From assembly GCF_020531945.1 (NCBI RefSeq), contig NZ_JAJATZ010000001.1, positions 496,001 through 560,000 on the forward strand: a stretch of 64,000 nt of DNA, read 5' to 3'. Both the position numbers and the translations under genes were made by a program. Of this stretch, positions 1 to 8,456 are shown piece after piece; the first letter of the stretch is position 1; each line of letters starts with the position of its first letter. Source of the stretch: Loktanella gaetbuli (GTDB taxonomy: Bacteria; Pseudomonadota; Alphaproteobacteria; Rhodobacterales; Rhodobacteraceae). The notes beneath the pieces were generated by a model, which ran no database searches, was not told the DNA's origin, and saw only the letters and a list, made by a program, of their open reading frames with translations.

Positions 1-233
1 TGGCCGAGGAATACGGCGACCTGCTGTTTGTCATGGCCAACCTTGGTCGTCATCTGGGCGTCGACCCTGAAGAGGCACTGCGTGCCGCCAACGGAAAATT
101 CACAAGGCGGTTCAACATGATCGAGGATGCTCTTGCGGCAAGTGGACGGACGCCGGGCGACAGTGACCTGGCCGAAATGGACGCGCTATGGGATGCGGCA
201 AAAGTGGCGGAAAGATCCCGAGTAAAAGAATAG
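1..233 (+). CDS. mazG: MazG nucleoside triphosphate pyrophosphohydrolase, C-terminal end (5' truncated)
   Basis: The reading frame is already open at base 3 and runs to TAG at 231-233, so the gene begins outside the window. The visible residues include EEYGDLLFV, then a helix with LGVDPEEALRAANGKF and RRF, the usual C-terminal signature of MazG, where the acidic residues of the EExxD-type helix bind Mg2+. The family hydrolyses NTPs and dNTPs to the monophosphate plus pyrophosphate, a house-cleaning function in the cytosol. Only about 77 residues can be seen, so an equally short MazG-like protein cannot be excluded. The next gene starts 60 bases downstream on the same strand behind its own candidate promoter. 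Confidence 0.85.
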   Translation, partial: AEEYGDLLFVMANLGRHLGVDPEEALRAANGKFTRRFNMIEDALAASGRTPGDSDLAEMDALWDAAKVAERSRVKE

Positions 234-237
234 GGTA

Positions 238-266
238 TTGACCCGATCAAAAGAGTCGGGTTTAGA
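238..266 (+). promoter_or_regulatory. Candidate sigma-70 promoter for the iron-binding protein gene
   Basis: TTGACC at 238-243 and TTTAGA at 261-266 are separated by exactly 17 bases and lie 28 bases before the ATG at 294. A perfect inverted repeat, ACCCGA at 241-246 and TCGGGT at 256-261, fills the spacer, so the site could bind a repressor or act as a weak hairpin for mazG readthrough. Assigned by pattern only. Confidence 0.4.
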
Positions 267-293
267 AAGCGGCATCAACGCAAGGAGAGACCC

Positions 294-1298
294 ATGACGA
301 TCCGCACCCTTTTGATGGCCACCGCAGCAACGGCGATTGCCGCGCCCGCGCTGGCTGATGTCACCATCTACACCACCCGCCAGCCCGAGCTGATCCAGCC
401 GGTCATGGACGCCTTTACCGCCGACACCGGCATCGCCGTGAACCTGGAGTTCGTGAACGAAGCCCTGATCGAACGGCTCAAGGCCGAGGGCGCGCGTTCC
501 CCTGCCGATCTGGTCATGGACGTCGATATCGCCAACCTGCAGCGCGTCGTGGACGAAGGCGTGACGCAGTCAGTCGATAGCCAGGTGCTGATGGACGCCA
601 TCCCCGCCAGCCTGCGCAGCGACGACAACCAGTGGTTTGGCCTGACGACCCGCGCCCGCATCGTCTATGCCAGCAAGGACCGCGTGGCCGATGGTGAAAT
701 CACCACCTACGAGGACCTGACCGACCCAAAGTGGGCTGGCCGCATCTGTACCCGGTCGGGCCTGAACAACTATAATCTGGCGCTGCTGTCGGCTGTCATC
801 GCGCACCACGGCGAAGAAGCGGCCAAGGAATGGGCCGAAGGCATCAAGGCGAACCTCGCCCGCAAGCCCGAAGGCAATGACCGCGCACAGGTCAAGGCAA
901 TCTGGGCCGGCGAGTGCGACATCAGCCTGGGCAACACCTACTACATGGGCAAGATGCTCGAGGATGCAGAGCAGACCGAATGGGCCAATGCCGTGCGGAT
1001 CGTGTTCCCCGAATTTGAGGAAGGCGGCACCCACGTCAACGTCTCCGGCATCGCGATGACGCAAAGCGCGCCGAACAAGGAAGAGGCGCTGCAACTGATG
1101 GAATACCTCGTCAGCCCCGCCGCACAGGCAATCTATGCAGAGGAAAACCACGAATACCCTGTGCTGGCCTCGGCCGAGTTGTCGGACCTGGTAGCATCCT
1201 GGGGTGAATACACCGCCGACGACGTCGACCTGAGCGAGCTTGCAGGCCACCGCGCGACGGCACTGCGCATCGTCGAAGAAGTGAACTTTGACGGCTAA
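294..1298 (+). CDS. Fe(3+) ABC transporter substrate-binding protein (FbpA/FutA type)
   Basis: A 334-residue periplasmic binding protein with a clear Sec signal peptide (hydrophobic stretch ending in APALA near residue 21). The mature N-terminus VTIYTTRQPE and the adjacent tyrosine pair in GNTYYMGKM match the ferric-binding FbpA/FutA/AfuA family, in which the paired tyrosines coordinate ferric iron. It would pass iron to an inner-membrane permease and ATPase. No permease gene is adjacent; an FbpC-type ATPase lies about 26 kb away on the other strand. The start is set by AAGGAGA a few bases upstream. A strong terminator follows immediately, so this is a single-gene transcription unit. Which metal is bound is inferred from the family. 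Confidence 0.88.
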   Translation: MTIRTLLMATAATAIAAPALADVTIYTTRQPELIQPVMDAFTADTGIAVNLEFVNEALIERLKAEGARSPADLVMDVDIANLQRVVDEGVTQSVDSQVLMDAIPASLRSDDNQWFGLTTRARIVYASKDRVADGEITTYEDLTDPKWAGRICTRSGLNNYNLALLSAVIAHHGEEAAKEWAEGIKANLARKPEGNDRAQVKAIWAGECDISLGNTYYMGKMLEDAEQTEWANAVRIVFPEFEEGGTHVNVSGIAMTQSAPNKEEALQLMEYLVSPAAQAIYAEENHEYPVLASAELSDLVASWGEYTADDVDLSELAGHRATALRIVEEVNFDG

Positions 1299-1322
1299 AT
1301 AGCCAGTATATCTATGAAAACA

Positions 1323-1354
1323 GGCCGCGCAGGATCATCCTGCGCGGCCTTTTT
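1323..1354 (+). terminator. Intrinsic terminator after the iron-binding protein gene
   Basis: A perfect 12-bp stem, 1323-1334 with 1338-1349, has a 3-base TCA loop and is followed by five T residues (1350-1354). It lies between convergent genes. Confidence 0.9.
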
Positions 1355-1397
1355 CGTTATTTGTCAAACGGCGTCGTGGTCGGGTCGGACGGCGATG

Positions 1398-3209
1398 TTA
1401 TTCCTGCGCTTTCTCTTCCAGTTCCAGCCATTCCGCCTCTGCCTCTTCCAGCTTGGCGTGGCGGTCGGTCAGCGCGTCCGTGGCCTTTTCGAACTTGACC
1501 GGATTCTGGGTGAACAGATCGGGGTCGGCCATCAGTTCTTCCAGTTTGGCGATCTCGGCCTCGAGCCGTGCAATCACGGCGGGCAGCTCTTCCAGGCGGT
1601 GCTTTTCGGTGAATGACAGGCCCGTCTTGCGCGTGACCTGCTGGTTCTGTTTTCCCTTGGTGGACAACGGCTTGCCCACCGAACTTGGCGCTTTGACGCG
1701 GTCGCCGCGTTGGGCCTGATAATCAGTCCAACCGCCCGCATAGACCGTCGCCCGACCGTCGCCTTCCATGGCGACTGTCGTGGTGGCGGTCCGGTCCAGA
1801 AAATCACGGTCGTGGCTGACCAACAGCACCGTGCCGTCGTATTCGCCCAGCAGATCCTGCAACAGATCCAGCGTTTCGATGTCCAGATCGTTGGTCGGTT
1901 CGTCGAGGATCAGCAGGTTCGACGGTTTCGCCATCAGGCGGGCCAGCAACAAACGCGCCTTTTCACCACCTGACAGCGCCCGCACCGGCGCGCGGGCTTG
2001 CGCCTCGTCGAACAGGAATTCCTTTAGGTAGCCGACCACGTGCTTTGGCGTACCACGCACCATGATCTGATCGGCCTTGCCGCTGACACCCATTTCGGGG
2101 TCGTTCACCAGGTTGTCCCAAAGCGTCATGTCAGGATCAAGCTGCGCACGCGACTGGTCAAAGACCGCGATTTCGAGGTTGGTGCCCAGTTTGACCTGAC
2201 CTTGATCGGGTTCAACTTGACCCAGCAACATCTTGATCAGCGTGGTTTTTCCGACACCGTTCGGTCCGACAAAGGCGATCCGGTCGCCCCGCTGCACGGT
2301 CAGGTCGAGGCCCTGCACGATGGTCTTGTCGTTGAATGCCTTGTGCAGGCCGAACGCCTCCATCACCTTCTTGCCGGATGTGGGGCCGCCTTCGAACGCC
2401 ATGGCGGCGGTGCCCTGCCGTTTGATCTGGCTGGCCCTTTCGGCGCGCAGTTCCTGCAGCGCGCGCACACGGCCCTGATTGCGTTTGCGACGTGCGGAAA
2501 TGCCTTCGACGGCCCAGCGGGCCTCTGACTTGATCTTGCGGTTCAGTTTGTGGCGCTGCTGATCCTCGTCTTCCCAGATCTTGTCGCGCCAGGCCTCAAA
2601 ACCGTCGAACCCTTCTTCGGCGCGGCGCACCTGCCCGCGGTCGATCCAGAGCGTGGCACGGGTCAGATTGCGCAGAAATGCCCGGTCGTGCGAGATCAGC
2701 ACGAATCCCGCCCGCGTCGACTTCAGCTCGTTTTCGAGCCAGGCAATGGCCTCGATATCAAGGTGGTTGGTCGGTTCGTCCAACAGCATCAGTTCCGGCG
2801 CCTCGGCCATCAGCTTGGCCAGGGCCGCGCGACGGCGTTCACCACCCGATGCGGTGGCAACCAACCCGTTGGGGTCGAATTTCAGACCTTCGGCCACCAT
2901 GTCGACGCGGTAAGCTTCGTCGGGGTCCATGCCGGATGCGGCGTATTCGCCCAGCGTCTCGAACCCTTCCATCGTCGGGTCTTGTTCCATGTATCCCACG
3001 CTGACGCCGGGAGCGGATACGCAGGTACCGGAATCGGCCTCGACCAGGCCGGCCATGACCTTCATCAGGGTGGATTTGCCAGACCCGTTGCGCCCGACAA
3101 GGGCGACCCGGTCACCGGGTTGGACCACCAGTGAAAGGTCTTCGAAAATGGGATCGCCGCCGAATGTCAGGGCGATCTCGGAGAGCTGGAGTAAGGGTGT
3201 GCGTGCCAT
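1398..3209 (-). CDS. ABC-F family ATPase, Uup-like
   Basis: A 603-residue soluble protein with two ABC ATPase cassettes and no membrane segment. The first Walker A is GRNGSGKST near residue 39 and the second is GPNGVGKTT; the signatures are ASGGERRR and LSGGEKAR, each followed by a LDEPTN Walker B. A basic linker between the cassettes and a C-terminal Lys/Glu-rich region predicted as coiled coil (about residue 530 onward) fit the Uup branch. ABC-F proteins of this type act on ribosomes or, for Uup, in DNA transposition and ribosome-linked control. Convergent with the preceding gene; the OlsB-like gene upstream is on the same strand 69 bases away. Confidence 0.87.
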   Translation of the reverse strand: MARTPLLQLSEIALTFGGDPIFEDLSLVVQPGDRVALVGRNGSGKSTLMKVMAGLVEADSGTCVSAPGVSVGYMEQDPTMEGFETLGEYAASGMDPDEAYRVDMVAEGLKFDPNGLVATASGGERRRAALAKLMAEAPELMLLDEPTNHLDIEAIAWLENELKSTRAGFVLISHDRAFLRNLTRATLWIDRGQVRRAEEGFDGFEAWRDKIWEDEDQQRHKLNRKIKSEARWAVEGISARRKRNQGRVRALQELRAERASQIKRQGTAAMAFEGGPTSGKKVMEAFGLHKAFNDKTIVQGLDLTVQRGDRIAFVGPNGVGKTTLIKMLLGQVEPDQGQVKLGTNLEIAVFDQSRAQLDPDMTLWDNLVNDPEMGVSGKADQIMVRGTPKHVVGYLKEFLFDEAQARAPVRALSGGEKARLLLARLMAKPSNLLILDEPTNDLDIETLDLLQDLLGEYDGTVLLVSHDRDFLDRTATTTVAMEGDGRATVYAGGWTDYQAQRGDRVKAPSSVGKPLSTKGKQNQQVTRKTGLSFTEKHRLEELPAVIARLEAEIAKLEELMADPDLFTQNPVKFEKATDALTDRHAKLEEAEAEWLELEEKAQE

Positions 3210-3278
3210 GGCTGCCAGCTACGCACGGTTGCGGTAACGTGCAAGGGGGCCTGTCTGGTTCGCGCGCAAATTCTGGTG

Positions 3279-4004
3279 TCAGACCACGAGGCGGCGCAAG
3301 GCACTGGCACGCGTGGCAGGAATGCGGTCCACCTCGACGCAGGTAAAGACGTGCACGGTGTCCATCGCCGCATCAATGACGGCGTGATCGCTGACCCAAC
3401 CACCCAGCCCCAGGTAACTGCGCAACAGTGGCGGAAGGGCCGCAATGGCACTCCGGCGGTCGGCTACCTGCCCGCCCAACGGCACGGTGGTCGTCGCCGC
3501 ACGCAGGGGGCGCATCCCGTCAGGTCCGACATGATGGCGGCCCAACACCGCCAACGCCGCGGCATGGCGCGCAGGATCGGACCCGGCCAAGGATGTGCAG
3601 CCGATCATCAAACCGATGCCCGCACGGTCCACCAGCCCTGCCAGCGCGCCCAGTGCCACCCGCATCACATGGGCGTCCAGCGCACCGGGACCGATACAGA
3701 ATCGCCCGATTTCCAGAACTGGCGCAGGATAATCACGCAAGGGTGACAGATCATAGCTCTGCGCCGTCAGGGTCCGGTCCAGATCGCGCCCATTTTCCAC
3801 CATCAACGTGCGCAGGGTGGCCCGCAGGACACCGTCCTGTTCGATCATCAGGTGATTGCAGACCGCGTCATGGGCGTCGCTGTCGCAACCGCCCGTGCCG
3901 AAAAAACAGCGGTGCCGCAGCGTCTGACAGGCCAGCAGATCAATCGGCCCCGCAGCAGCCCGCACAGTCAGTGCGGGGGGCTGTGTGTCGTATGCGACGT
4001 TCAT
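3279..4004 (-). CDS. olsB: OlsB-like ornithine-acyl-ACP N-acyltransferase
   Basis: A 241-residue GNAT-fold protein. LEIGRFCIGP near residue 97 and LLRSYLGLGGWVSDHAV near 193 match the OlsB / hemolysin-like acyltransferase family, which adds a 3-hydroxyacyl chain from ACP to the alpha-amino group of ornithine, the first step in ornithine-lipid synthesis, a phosphorus-free membrane lipid. The usual partner olsA is not visible nearby. The start at 4004 follows a GGAGAGG-type site. Assignment rests on the conserved blocks; a related amino-acid N-acyltransferase is possible. Confidence 0.72.
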   Translation of the reverse strand: MNVAYDTQPPALTVRAAAGPIDLLACQTLRHRCFFGTGGCDSDAHDAVCNHLMIEQDGVLRATLRTLMVENGRDLDRTLTAQSYDLSPLRDYPAPVLEIGRFCIGPGALDAHVMRVALGALAGLVDRAGIGLMIGCTSLAGSDPARHAAALAVLGRHHVGPDGMRPLRAATTTVPLGGQVADRRSAIAALPPLLRSYLGLGGWVSDHAVIDAAMDTVHVFTCVEVDRIPATRASALRRLVV

Positions 4005-4071
4005 GGCCTCTCCTTGGCACAGCGTTCTGACACCCTACATGACAGTTTAACATGACAAACAGGACGACACG

Positions 4072-4467
4072 ATGGACAAGATCATCAAATCAGACGCCGA
4101 GTGGAAGCAGGAACTGAGCCCCGAGGCCTTCAAGGTCTTGCGCAAGCATGGGACCGAACGCGCCGGCACACACGACGACTTTCCCAAGGATGCGGGAACA
4201 TTCCGCTGCAAGGCCTGCGGCAATGCGCTGTTCGAACAGGACACGAAATTCGAATCCGGCACGGGCTGGCCATCATTCTATGCCCCGATCGACCCCGAGG
4301 CCGTGGGCGAACGCGAGGACCGCAGCCTGTTCATGCGCCGTACAGAGGTGCATTGCGCCCGCTGCGAAGGGCATCTGGGGCACGTGTTTCCCGATGGTCC
4401 GGCACCGACCGGCCTGCGCTACTGCATGAACGGCGTCGCAATGACGTTCGAGCCGGACGCCGACTGA
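4072..4467 (+). CDS. msrB: Peptide-methionine (R)-S-oxide reductase MsrB
   Basis: 131 residues, the usual MsrB length. It reduces the R epimer of methionine sulfoxide in oxidised proteins using thioredoxin. The zinc-binding cysteines are Cys46/Cys49 (CKAC) and Cys95/Cys98 (CARC); GTGWPSF at 63-69 and the catalytic Cys118 in RYCMN are intact. No signal peptide, so cytosolic. The gene stands alone, divergent from olsB and convergent with bamE, with a terminator-like hairpin after its stop. Confidence 0.95.
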   Translation: MDKIIKSDAEWKQELSPEAFKVLRKHGTERAGTHDDFPKDAGTFRCKACGNALFEQDTKFESGTGWPSFYAPIDPEAVGEREDRSLFMRRTEVHCARCEGHLGHVFPDGPAPTGLRYCMNGVAMTFEPDAD

Positions 4468-4473
4468 CATCGC

Positions 4474-4503
4474 CACCCGTCGCGGCACAGGCCGCGGCGG
4501 GTG
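4474..4503. terminator. Hairpin between convergent msrB and bamE
   Basis: Arms at 4474-4486 and 4491-4503 pair over 13 positions with one G-U wobble and a 4-base ACAG loop. It lies in the short gap between two stop codons. There is no long T run on either side, so termination efficiency is uncertain. Confidence 0.6.
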
Positions 4504-4509
4504 TGTCGC

Positions 4510-4983
4510 TTATTGTCCGGGCTGGCTGATCAGATCAGAGGCCGTCACACGACCGACACTACCCATCAATTGACGCAAGAACGTGCTGTCGCGCACGTTA
4601 TCAGACGTGACTTCGCGCGACAGCGTGACCACACGACCATCCTCCAGCCCGAAACGTTCGATATTTTCCAGCGTGCCATTGGGGGTGAAACTGATCGCCA
4701 ATACCTGCCGGTCGGTTTCGACCGGGGCCGCCGCCCCGCGGGTAACAAAGCGGCTTTGGACATAATAGAGCGCATCGTCGCTGGTCACACCGCCCGTCAC
4801 GGGGGGACCCACGGTTTCGATCACTTCGGCGCGCGTGGATTGCCCGACGCTGAGCAGCGCCAGATCCTCTGGCACGGGGATATAGCCATGATTGCGCACG
4901 ATGGGGCTACAGGCCGCCGACAGGGCCAGACAGGCCCCTGCAATCAGCATGAAACCCTTGCGTTGCGTGGTCGTCTTGGTCAT
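4510..4983 (-). CDS. bamE: Outer membrane protein assembly factor BamE (SmpA/OmlA)
   Basis: A 157-residue lipoprotein: the basic start MTKTTTQRKG is followed by a hydrophobic stretch and a lipobox ending at Cys25 (SAAC). The mature part has the BamE/SmpA/OmlA pattern, including LLSVGQSTRAEVIETVGPP and YYVQSRF. BamE is a lipoprotein of the BAM complex that inserts beta-barrel proteins into the outer membrane. The frame stays open upstream to 5052, but ATG at 4983 gives a proper signal sequence and is preferred. Diverges from the DUF177 gene, an order conserved in Rhodobacteraceae. Confidence 0.85.
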   Translation of the reverse strand: MTKTTTQRKGFMLIAGACLALSAACSPIVRNHGYIPVPEDLALLSVGQSTRAEVIETVGPPVTGGVTSDDALYYVQSRFVTRGAAAPVETDRQVLAISFTPNGTLENIERFGLEDGRVVTLSREVTSDNVRDSTFLRQLMGSVGRVTASDLISQPGQ

Positions 4984-5054
4984 GTCCCGCCCCCTTGCGT
5001 TGGCGCAGTGCGCCCTTGTATTCCCCTTAACGAAGCCAGCCGCACTTGCCAAGA

Positions 5055-5630
5055 ATGGATGCCCTCATGTCGTCAGATCCCGCCCTGCCCGCCCAGATCA
5101 TGCGCTTGTCGGATTTGCGCAACCGCAGCGCAACAAACTTTGAGGTGACGCCAACGCCAGCGCAGCGAGAGGCCATTGCGACGTCGCTGGATATCATTGG
5201 TGTGAAAAAGCTGACGTTTGCGGGACAGATTGCGCCCTTGGGCCAGACGGATTGGCGATTGACTGCACGCCTTGGTGCGACGGTCGTGCAGGCCTGCGTC
5301 GCCACGCTCGCCCCTGTCACGACCCGGCTGGATGAGGACGTATCGCGCACATACGCCGCCGATTTCGCCTATCCCGAAGGGGCCGAAACCGAGATGCCCG
5401 AGGATGACACCGTCGAGCCGCTGCCGCAGTCGATCGACGTGGCCGCCCTGATGATCGAGGAATTGAGCCTGGCACTGCCGCCCTTTCCCCGTACGCCAGG
5501 GGCAGAGGTGGGTCAGGTTCTGGTCGCCGAGGACGGTGTGACGCCATTGACGGACGAGGATACCAAACCCTTTGCGGGGCTGGGTGCGCTGCGTGACAAA
5601 CTGGCCAAGGGTCAGGACAACGGGGAATAG
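5055..5630 (+). CDS. DUF177 (YceD) family protein, rRNA accumulation factor
   Basis: About 191 residues. The C-terminal half has the DUF177 pattern with an acidic stretch, IEELSLALPPFPRTPG and a terminal GLGALRDKL. YceD-type proteins are almost always encoded just before rpmF, as here, and are linked to 23S rRNA accumulation. In-frame TTG at 5046 and ATG at 5055 or 5067 are possible starts; none has a strong Shine-Dalgarno. Followed by rpmF after 162 bases that contain a possible promoter. Confidence 0.8.
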   Translation: MDALMSSDPALPAQIMRLSDLRNRSATNFEVTPTPAQREAIATSLDIIGVKKLTFAGQIAPLGQTDWRLTARLGATVVQACVATLAPVTTRLDEDVSRTYAADFAYPEGAETEMPEDDTVEPLPQSIDVAALMIEELSLALPPFPRTPGAEVGQVLVAEDGVTPLTDEDTKPFAGLGALRDKLAKGQDNGE

Positions 5631-5653
5631 GTCCGAAAAACCACATATATCGG

Positions 5654-5681
5654 TTGCACTGGCGTCATTTCGCAGTATGTA
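5654..5681 (+). promoter_or_regulatory. Candidate promoter for rpmF-plsX-fabH
   Basis: TTGCAC at 5654-5659 and TATGTA at 5676-5681 with a 16-base spacer, in the 162-base gap before rpmF. Its position would allow separate expression of rpmF and the lipid genes. Pattern match only. Confidence 0.35.
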
Positions 5682-5792
5682 GGCGGCCTTATCCGTGCCC
5701 CCTCGACAGGGCAGCGTGAATGTCCTAGGACCGCGCAAATCATTCGAACACCGGGCCACGTCACGGCCCCCCAACGTAAAATAGGGTGCGCC

Positions 5793-5993
5793 ATGGCCGT
5801 CCAGCAGAATAAAGTCTCCAAGTCCCGCCGCAACAATCGTCGTGCGCACGATTCGCTGTCGGCGGCTAACCCCAACGAATGTGATAACTGCGGTGAGCTG
5901 AAGCGCCCGCACCACATCTGCCCGTCCTGCGGTCACTATGCGACCAAAGAAGTGGTCACTGCCGACATTGACCTGGACGAAGACGCCGCTTAA
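5793..5993 (+). CDS. rpmF: 50S ribosomal protein L32
   Basis: 66 residues, of normal length. The basic N-terminus MAVQQNKVSKSRRNNRRAHD is typical of proteobacterial L32, and Cys30, Cys33, Cys43 and Cys46 form the zinc-ribbon pairs CDNC and CPSC, so this is the zinc-containing version. It sits near the peptidyl-transferase exit region of the large subunit. plsX starts 21 bases downstream, the classic rpmF-plsX-fabH arrangement. Confidence 0.97.
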   Translation: MAVQQNKVSKSRRNNRRAHDSLSAANPNECDNCGELKRPHHICPSCGHYATKEVVTADIDLDEDAA

Positions 5994-6014
5994 GCAGCGT
6001 TGTAGGGGGCTCGC

Positions 6015-7097
6015 ATGGTAGCGACGGACACCGTCACGACCGCAGACGACGCAACCCGCGTGTTATCCATCGACGCCATGGGCGGCGATAATGGGCCTGC
6101 AACTGTCGTTGCAGGCCTTGCACTTTTTCTAAAGGTGCACCCCGGAACTCCTGTTTTGTTGCACGGACGCACGGATGAATTGCGCCCCCTGCTGGCAACC
6201 CACGGGCTGGCGGGTCAGGTCACCCTGCGCGATGCACCCGATGTCGTCACCATGCACGACAAGCCCAGCCAGGTGGTGCGCCGGGGCAAACAGACCTCGA
6301 TGTGGTCCGCGATCGACGCCGTACGCAACGACGAGGCGGGCGTCGTCGTCAGCTGCGGCAACACCGGCGGGCTGATGGCCATGTCGATGTTGCGCCTGCG
6401 CAAGATCGACGGCGTGAACCGTCCGGCCATTGCCTGCCTGTGGCCATCACGGAACCCGCAGGGGTTCAACGTGATGCTGGATGCAGGTGCCGATATCCGC
6501 GCCGATCAGGACGACCTGCTGACCTATGCGTTGATGGGCGCATCCTATGCGCGCAATGCCTTTGACCTCGCACAGCCGCGGGTCGGTCTGCTGAACGTCG
6601 GCACCGAGGAACACAAGGGCCGGGCTGAACTGAAGGTCGCGCACGAGCTGATCGCGGCCACCGCTGCCGCGGGCGAATTCGATTATACCGGTTTCGTCGA
6701 AGGCGGTGATCTGCCCGGCGATGTTTGCGACGTGATCGTGACGGACGGTTTTACCGGCAATGTCGCGCTGAAAACAGGCGAGGGAATCGCCAACCTGATT
6801 TCGGATCTTCTGCGTGAAAACCTGCGCAAGACTCCGTTCTCGATCCTGGGGGCGCTGCTCGCCCGTGGCGCATTGCGTCAGTTAAAGCGCAAGGTCGATC
6901 CACGCCGCGTCAACGGCGGCGTTTTTCTGGGCCTGACGAAAACAGTGATCAAGAGCCACGGGTCCGCCGATGCCACCGGGGTCGCCGCGGCGATCACACT
7001 GGCGCACAGGCTGGCCGATCAGGGATTCTCGGACCGTCTGGCCGCACGTCTGGCCGCCGCCCTGCCCCATGACGACACGAAAGGATCCGACACATGA
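6015..7097 (+). CDS. plsX: Phosphate acyltransferase PlsX
   Basis: 360 residues. The N-terminal SIDAMGGDNGP motif is diagnostic; further blocks include NVGTEEHKG and DGFTGNVALKTGEG. PlsX converts acyl-ACP plus phosphate to acyl-phosphate, the donor for PlsY in phospholipid synthesis, and works at the inner face of the membrane. The ATG at 6015 has TAGGGGG upstream. Its stop overlaps the fabH start by four bases, indicating translational coupling. Confidence 0.96.
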   Translation: MVATDTVTTADDATRVLSIDAMGGDNGPATVVAGLALFLKVHPGTPVLLHGRTDELRPLLATHGLAGQVTLRDAPDVVTMHDKPSQVVRRGKQTSMWSAIDAVRNDEAGVVVSCGNTGGLMAMSMLRLRKIDGVNRPAIACLWPSRNPQGFNVMLDAGADIRADQDDLLTYALMGASYARNAFDLAQPRVGLLNVGTEEHKGRAELKVAHELIAATAAAGEFDYTGFVEGGDLPGDVCDVIVTDGFTGNVALKTGEGIANLISDLLRENLRKTPFSILGALLARGALRQLKRKVDPRRVNGGVFLGLTKTVIKSHGSADATGVAAAITLAHRLADQGFSDRLAARLAAALPHDDTKGSDT

Positions 7098-8065
7098 CAC
7101 GACGCGCCGTTGTTCAAGGTGTCGGCCACTACCTGCCTGACCGGGTGGTTGAAAACAGCCATTTCGAGGCAACACTCGATACTTCCGACGCCTGGATCCG
7201 GGAACGCTCCGGGATCGAACGCCGCCATTTCGCGGCTGACGATCAGGCTACGTCGGATCTGGCAGCCTTTGCGGCACAGGCGGCGCTGGATGATGCCGGC
7301 ATGACCGCCGACGACATCGACCTGATCATCGTGGCGACATCGACCGCCGACATGACGTTCCCGTCGGCTGCAACGATGGTGCAGAACAAACTGGGCATGA
7401 CGCGCGGATTTGCCTTTGACGTGCAGGCCGTCTGCGCGGGTTTCGTGTTTGCATTGGCCAATGCCGATGCATTGATCCAGTCGGGTCAGGCCAATACCGC
7501 ATTGGTAATCGGCGCCGAGACATTCAGCCGGATCATGGACTGGACCGACCGCAGCACCTGCGTGCTGTTCGGTGACGGCGCCGGTGCGCTGGTGCTGCGG
7601 GCCGAGGATGGACAGGGCACGACCGACGACCGTGGCATCCTGGCGACCGACCTGAATTCGGACGGGCGTTATCGCGATCTGCTGTATGTCGATGGCGGTG
7701 TCGCCACGCAAAACACCGGACAGCTCCGCATGGAAGGCAAGGAAGTGTTCCGCCATGCCGTCGAAAAGCTGGCCAAGACAGCCCATACGGCACTGGAAAA
7801 GGTCGGCCTTGGTGCCGACGATGTCGACTGGGTCGTGCCGCACCAGGCAAACATCCGCATCATCCAGTCCACCGCGAAACGACTGGGCGTCGGCATGGAC
7901 CGCGTCGTCGTCACCGTGCAGGATCATGGCAACACCTCTGCCGCGTCCATTCCACTGGCGCTGTCGGTCGGCAAACAGCGCGGCCAGATCAAACCCGGCG
8001 ATCTGCTTGTGACCGAGGCGATCGGCGGCGGGCTTGCCTGGGGATCGGTCATCCTGCGCTGGTAG
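7094..8065 (+). CDS. fabH: Beta-ketoacyl-ACP synthase III (FabH)
   Basis: 323 residues. The catalytic triad is complete: Cys114 (QAVCAGF), His250 (VVPHQAN) and Asn280 (DHGNTSAAS). FabH condenses acetyl-CoA with malonyl-ACP to start type II fatty-acid synthesis. It overlaps plsX by four bases, coupling initiation of fatty-acid synthesis to phospholipid synthesis. Confidence 0.96.
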   Translation: MTRRAVVQGVGHYLPDRVVENSHFEATLDTSDAWIRERSGIERRHFAADDQATSDLAAFAAQAALDDAGMTADDIDLIIVATSTADMTFPSAATMVQNKLGMTRGFAFDVQAVCAGFVFALANADALIQSGQANTALVIGAETFSRIMDWTDRSTCVLFGDGAGALVLRAEDGQGTTDDRGILATDLNSDGRYRDLLYVDGGVATQNTGQLRMEGKEVFRHAVEKLAKTAHTALEKVGLGADDVDWVVPHQANIRIIQSTAKRLGVGMDRVVVTVQDHGNTSAASIPLALSVGKQRGQIKPGDLLVTEAIGGGLAWGSVILRW

Positions 8066-8149
8066 CGATTCTTTGCGCTTGCGTCTGCACAAGGTTGACT
8101 TGCGCGGAACTCTACTTAAAGTTTTGCCGAATGCTTCGGGGGAAGAAAA

Positions 8150-8452
8150 ATGTCTGACAAGACTCTGACGCGCATGGATTTGTCCGATGCGGTCCACGAA
8201 CAGGTCGGTCTGTCGCGCAACGAAAGCGCCGATCTGGTGGAAAGCGTGCTGACGCATATTTCCGACGCGCTGGTCGCAGGCGAACAGGTCAAGATTTCGT
8301 CCTTTGGCACATTCAGTTGCCGGGACAAGGCGGCCCGCGTGGGCCGCAACCCCAAGACCGGCGAAGAAGTGCCCATTCATCCGCGTCGGGTGCTGACGTT
8401 TCGTCCCAGCCACCTGATGAAGGAAAAGGTCGCGGCCGGAAACAAGGCCTGA
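8150..8452 (+). CDS. ihfA: Integration host factor subunit alpha
   Basis: 100 residues of the HU/IHF fold. The intercalating beta-arm is recognisable in GRNPKTGEEVPIHPRRV with the conserved proline, and the sequence starts with the IHF-alpha style LTRMDLSDAVHEQVGLSR. IHF bends DNA at promoters, origins and recombination sites. The 84-base gap upstream holds a TTGACT (8095-8100) without a convincing -10 partner at normal spacing. The MerR-type gene begins four bases after the stop, so they are probably cotranscribed. Confidence 0.93.
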   Translation: MSDKTLTRMDLSDAVHEQVGLSRNESADLVESVLTHISDALVAGEQVKISSFGTFSCRDKAARVGRNPKTGEEVPIHPRRVLTFRPSHLMKEKVAAGNKA

Positions 8453-8456
8453 TCGC

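Noticed and set aside
8095..8123. TTGACT upstream of ihfA as a full promoter
   Set aside because: The only TA-rich hexamers are 13-14 or 17 bases away and poor (AAAGTT), so no convincing -10 box.
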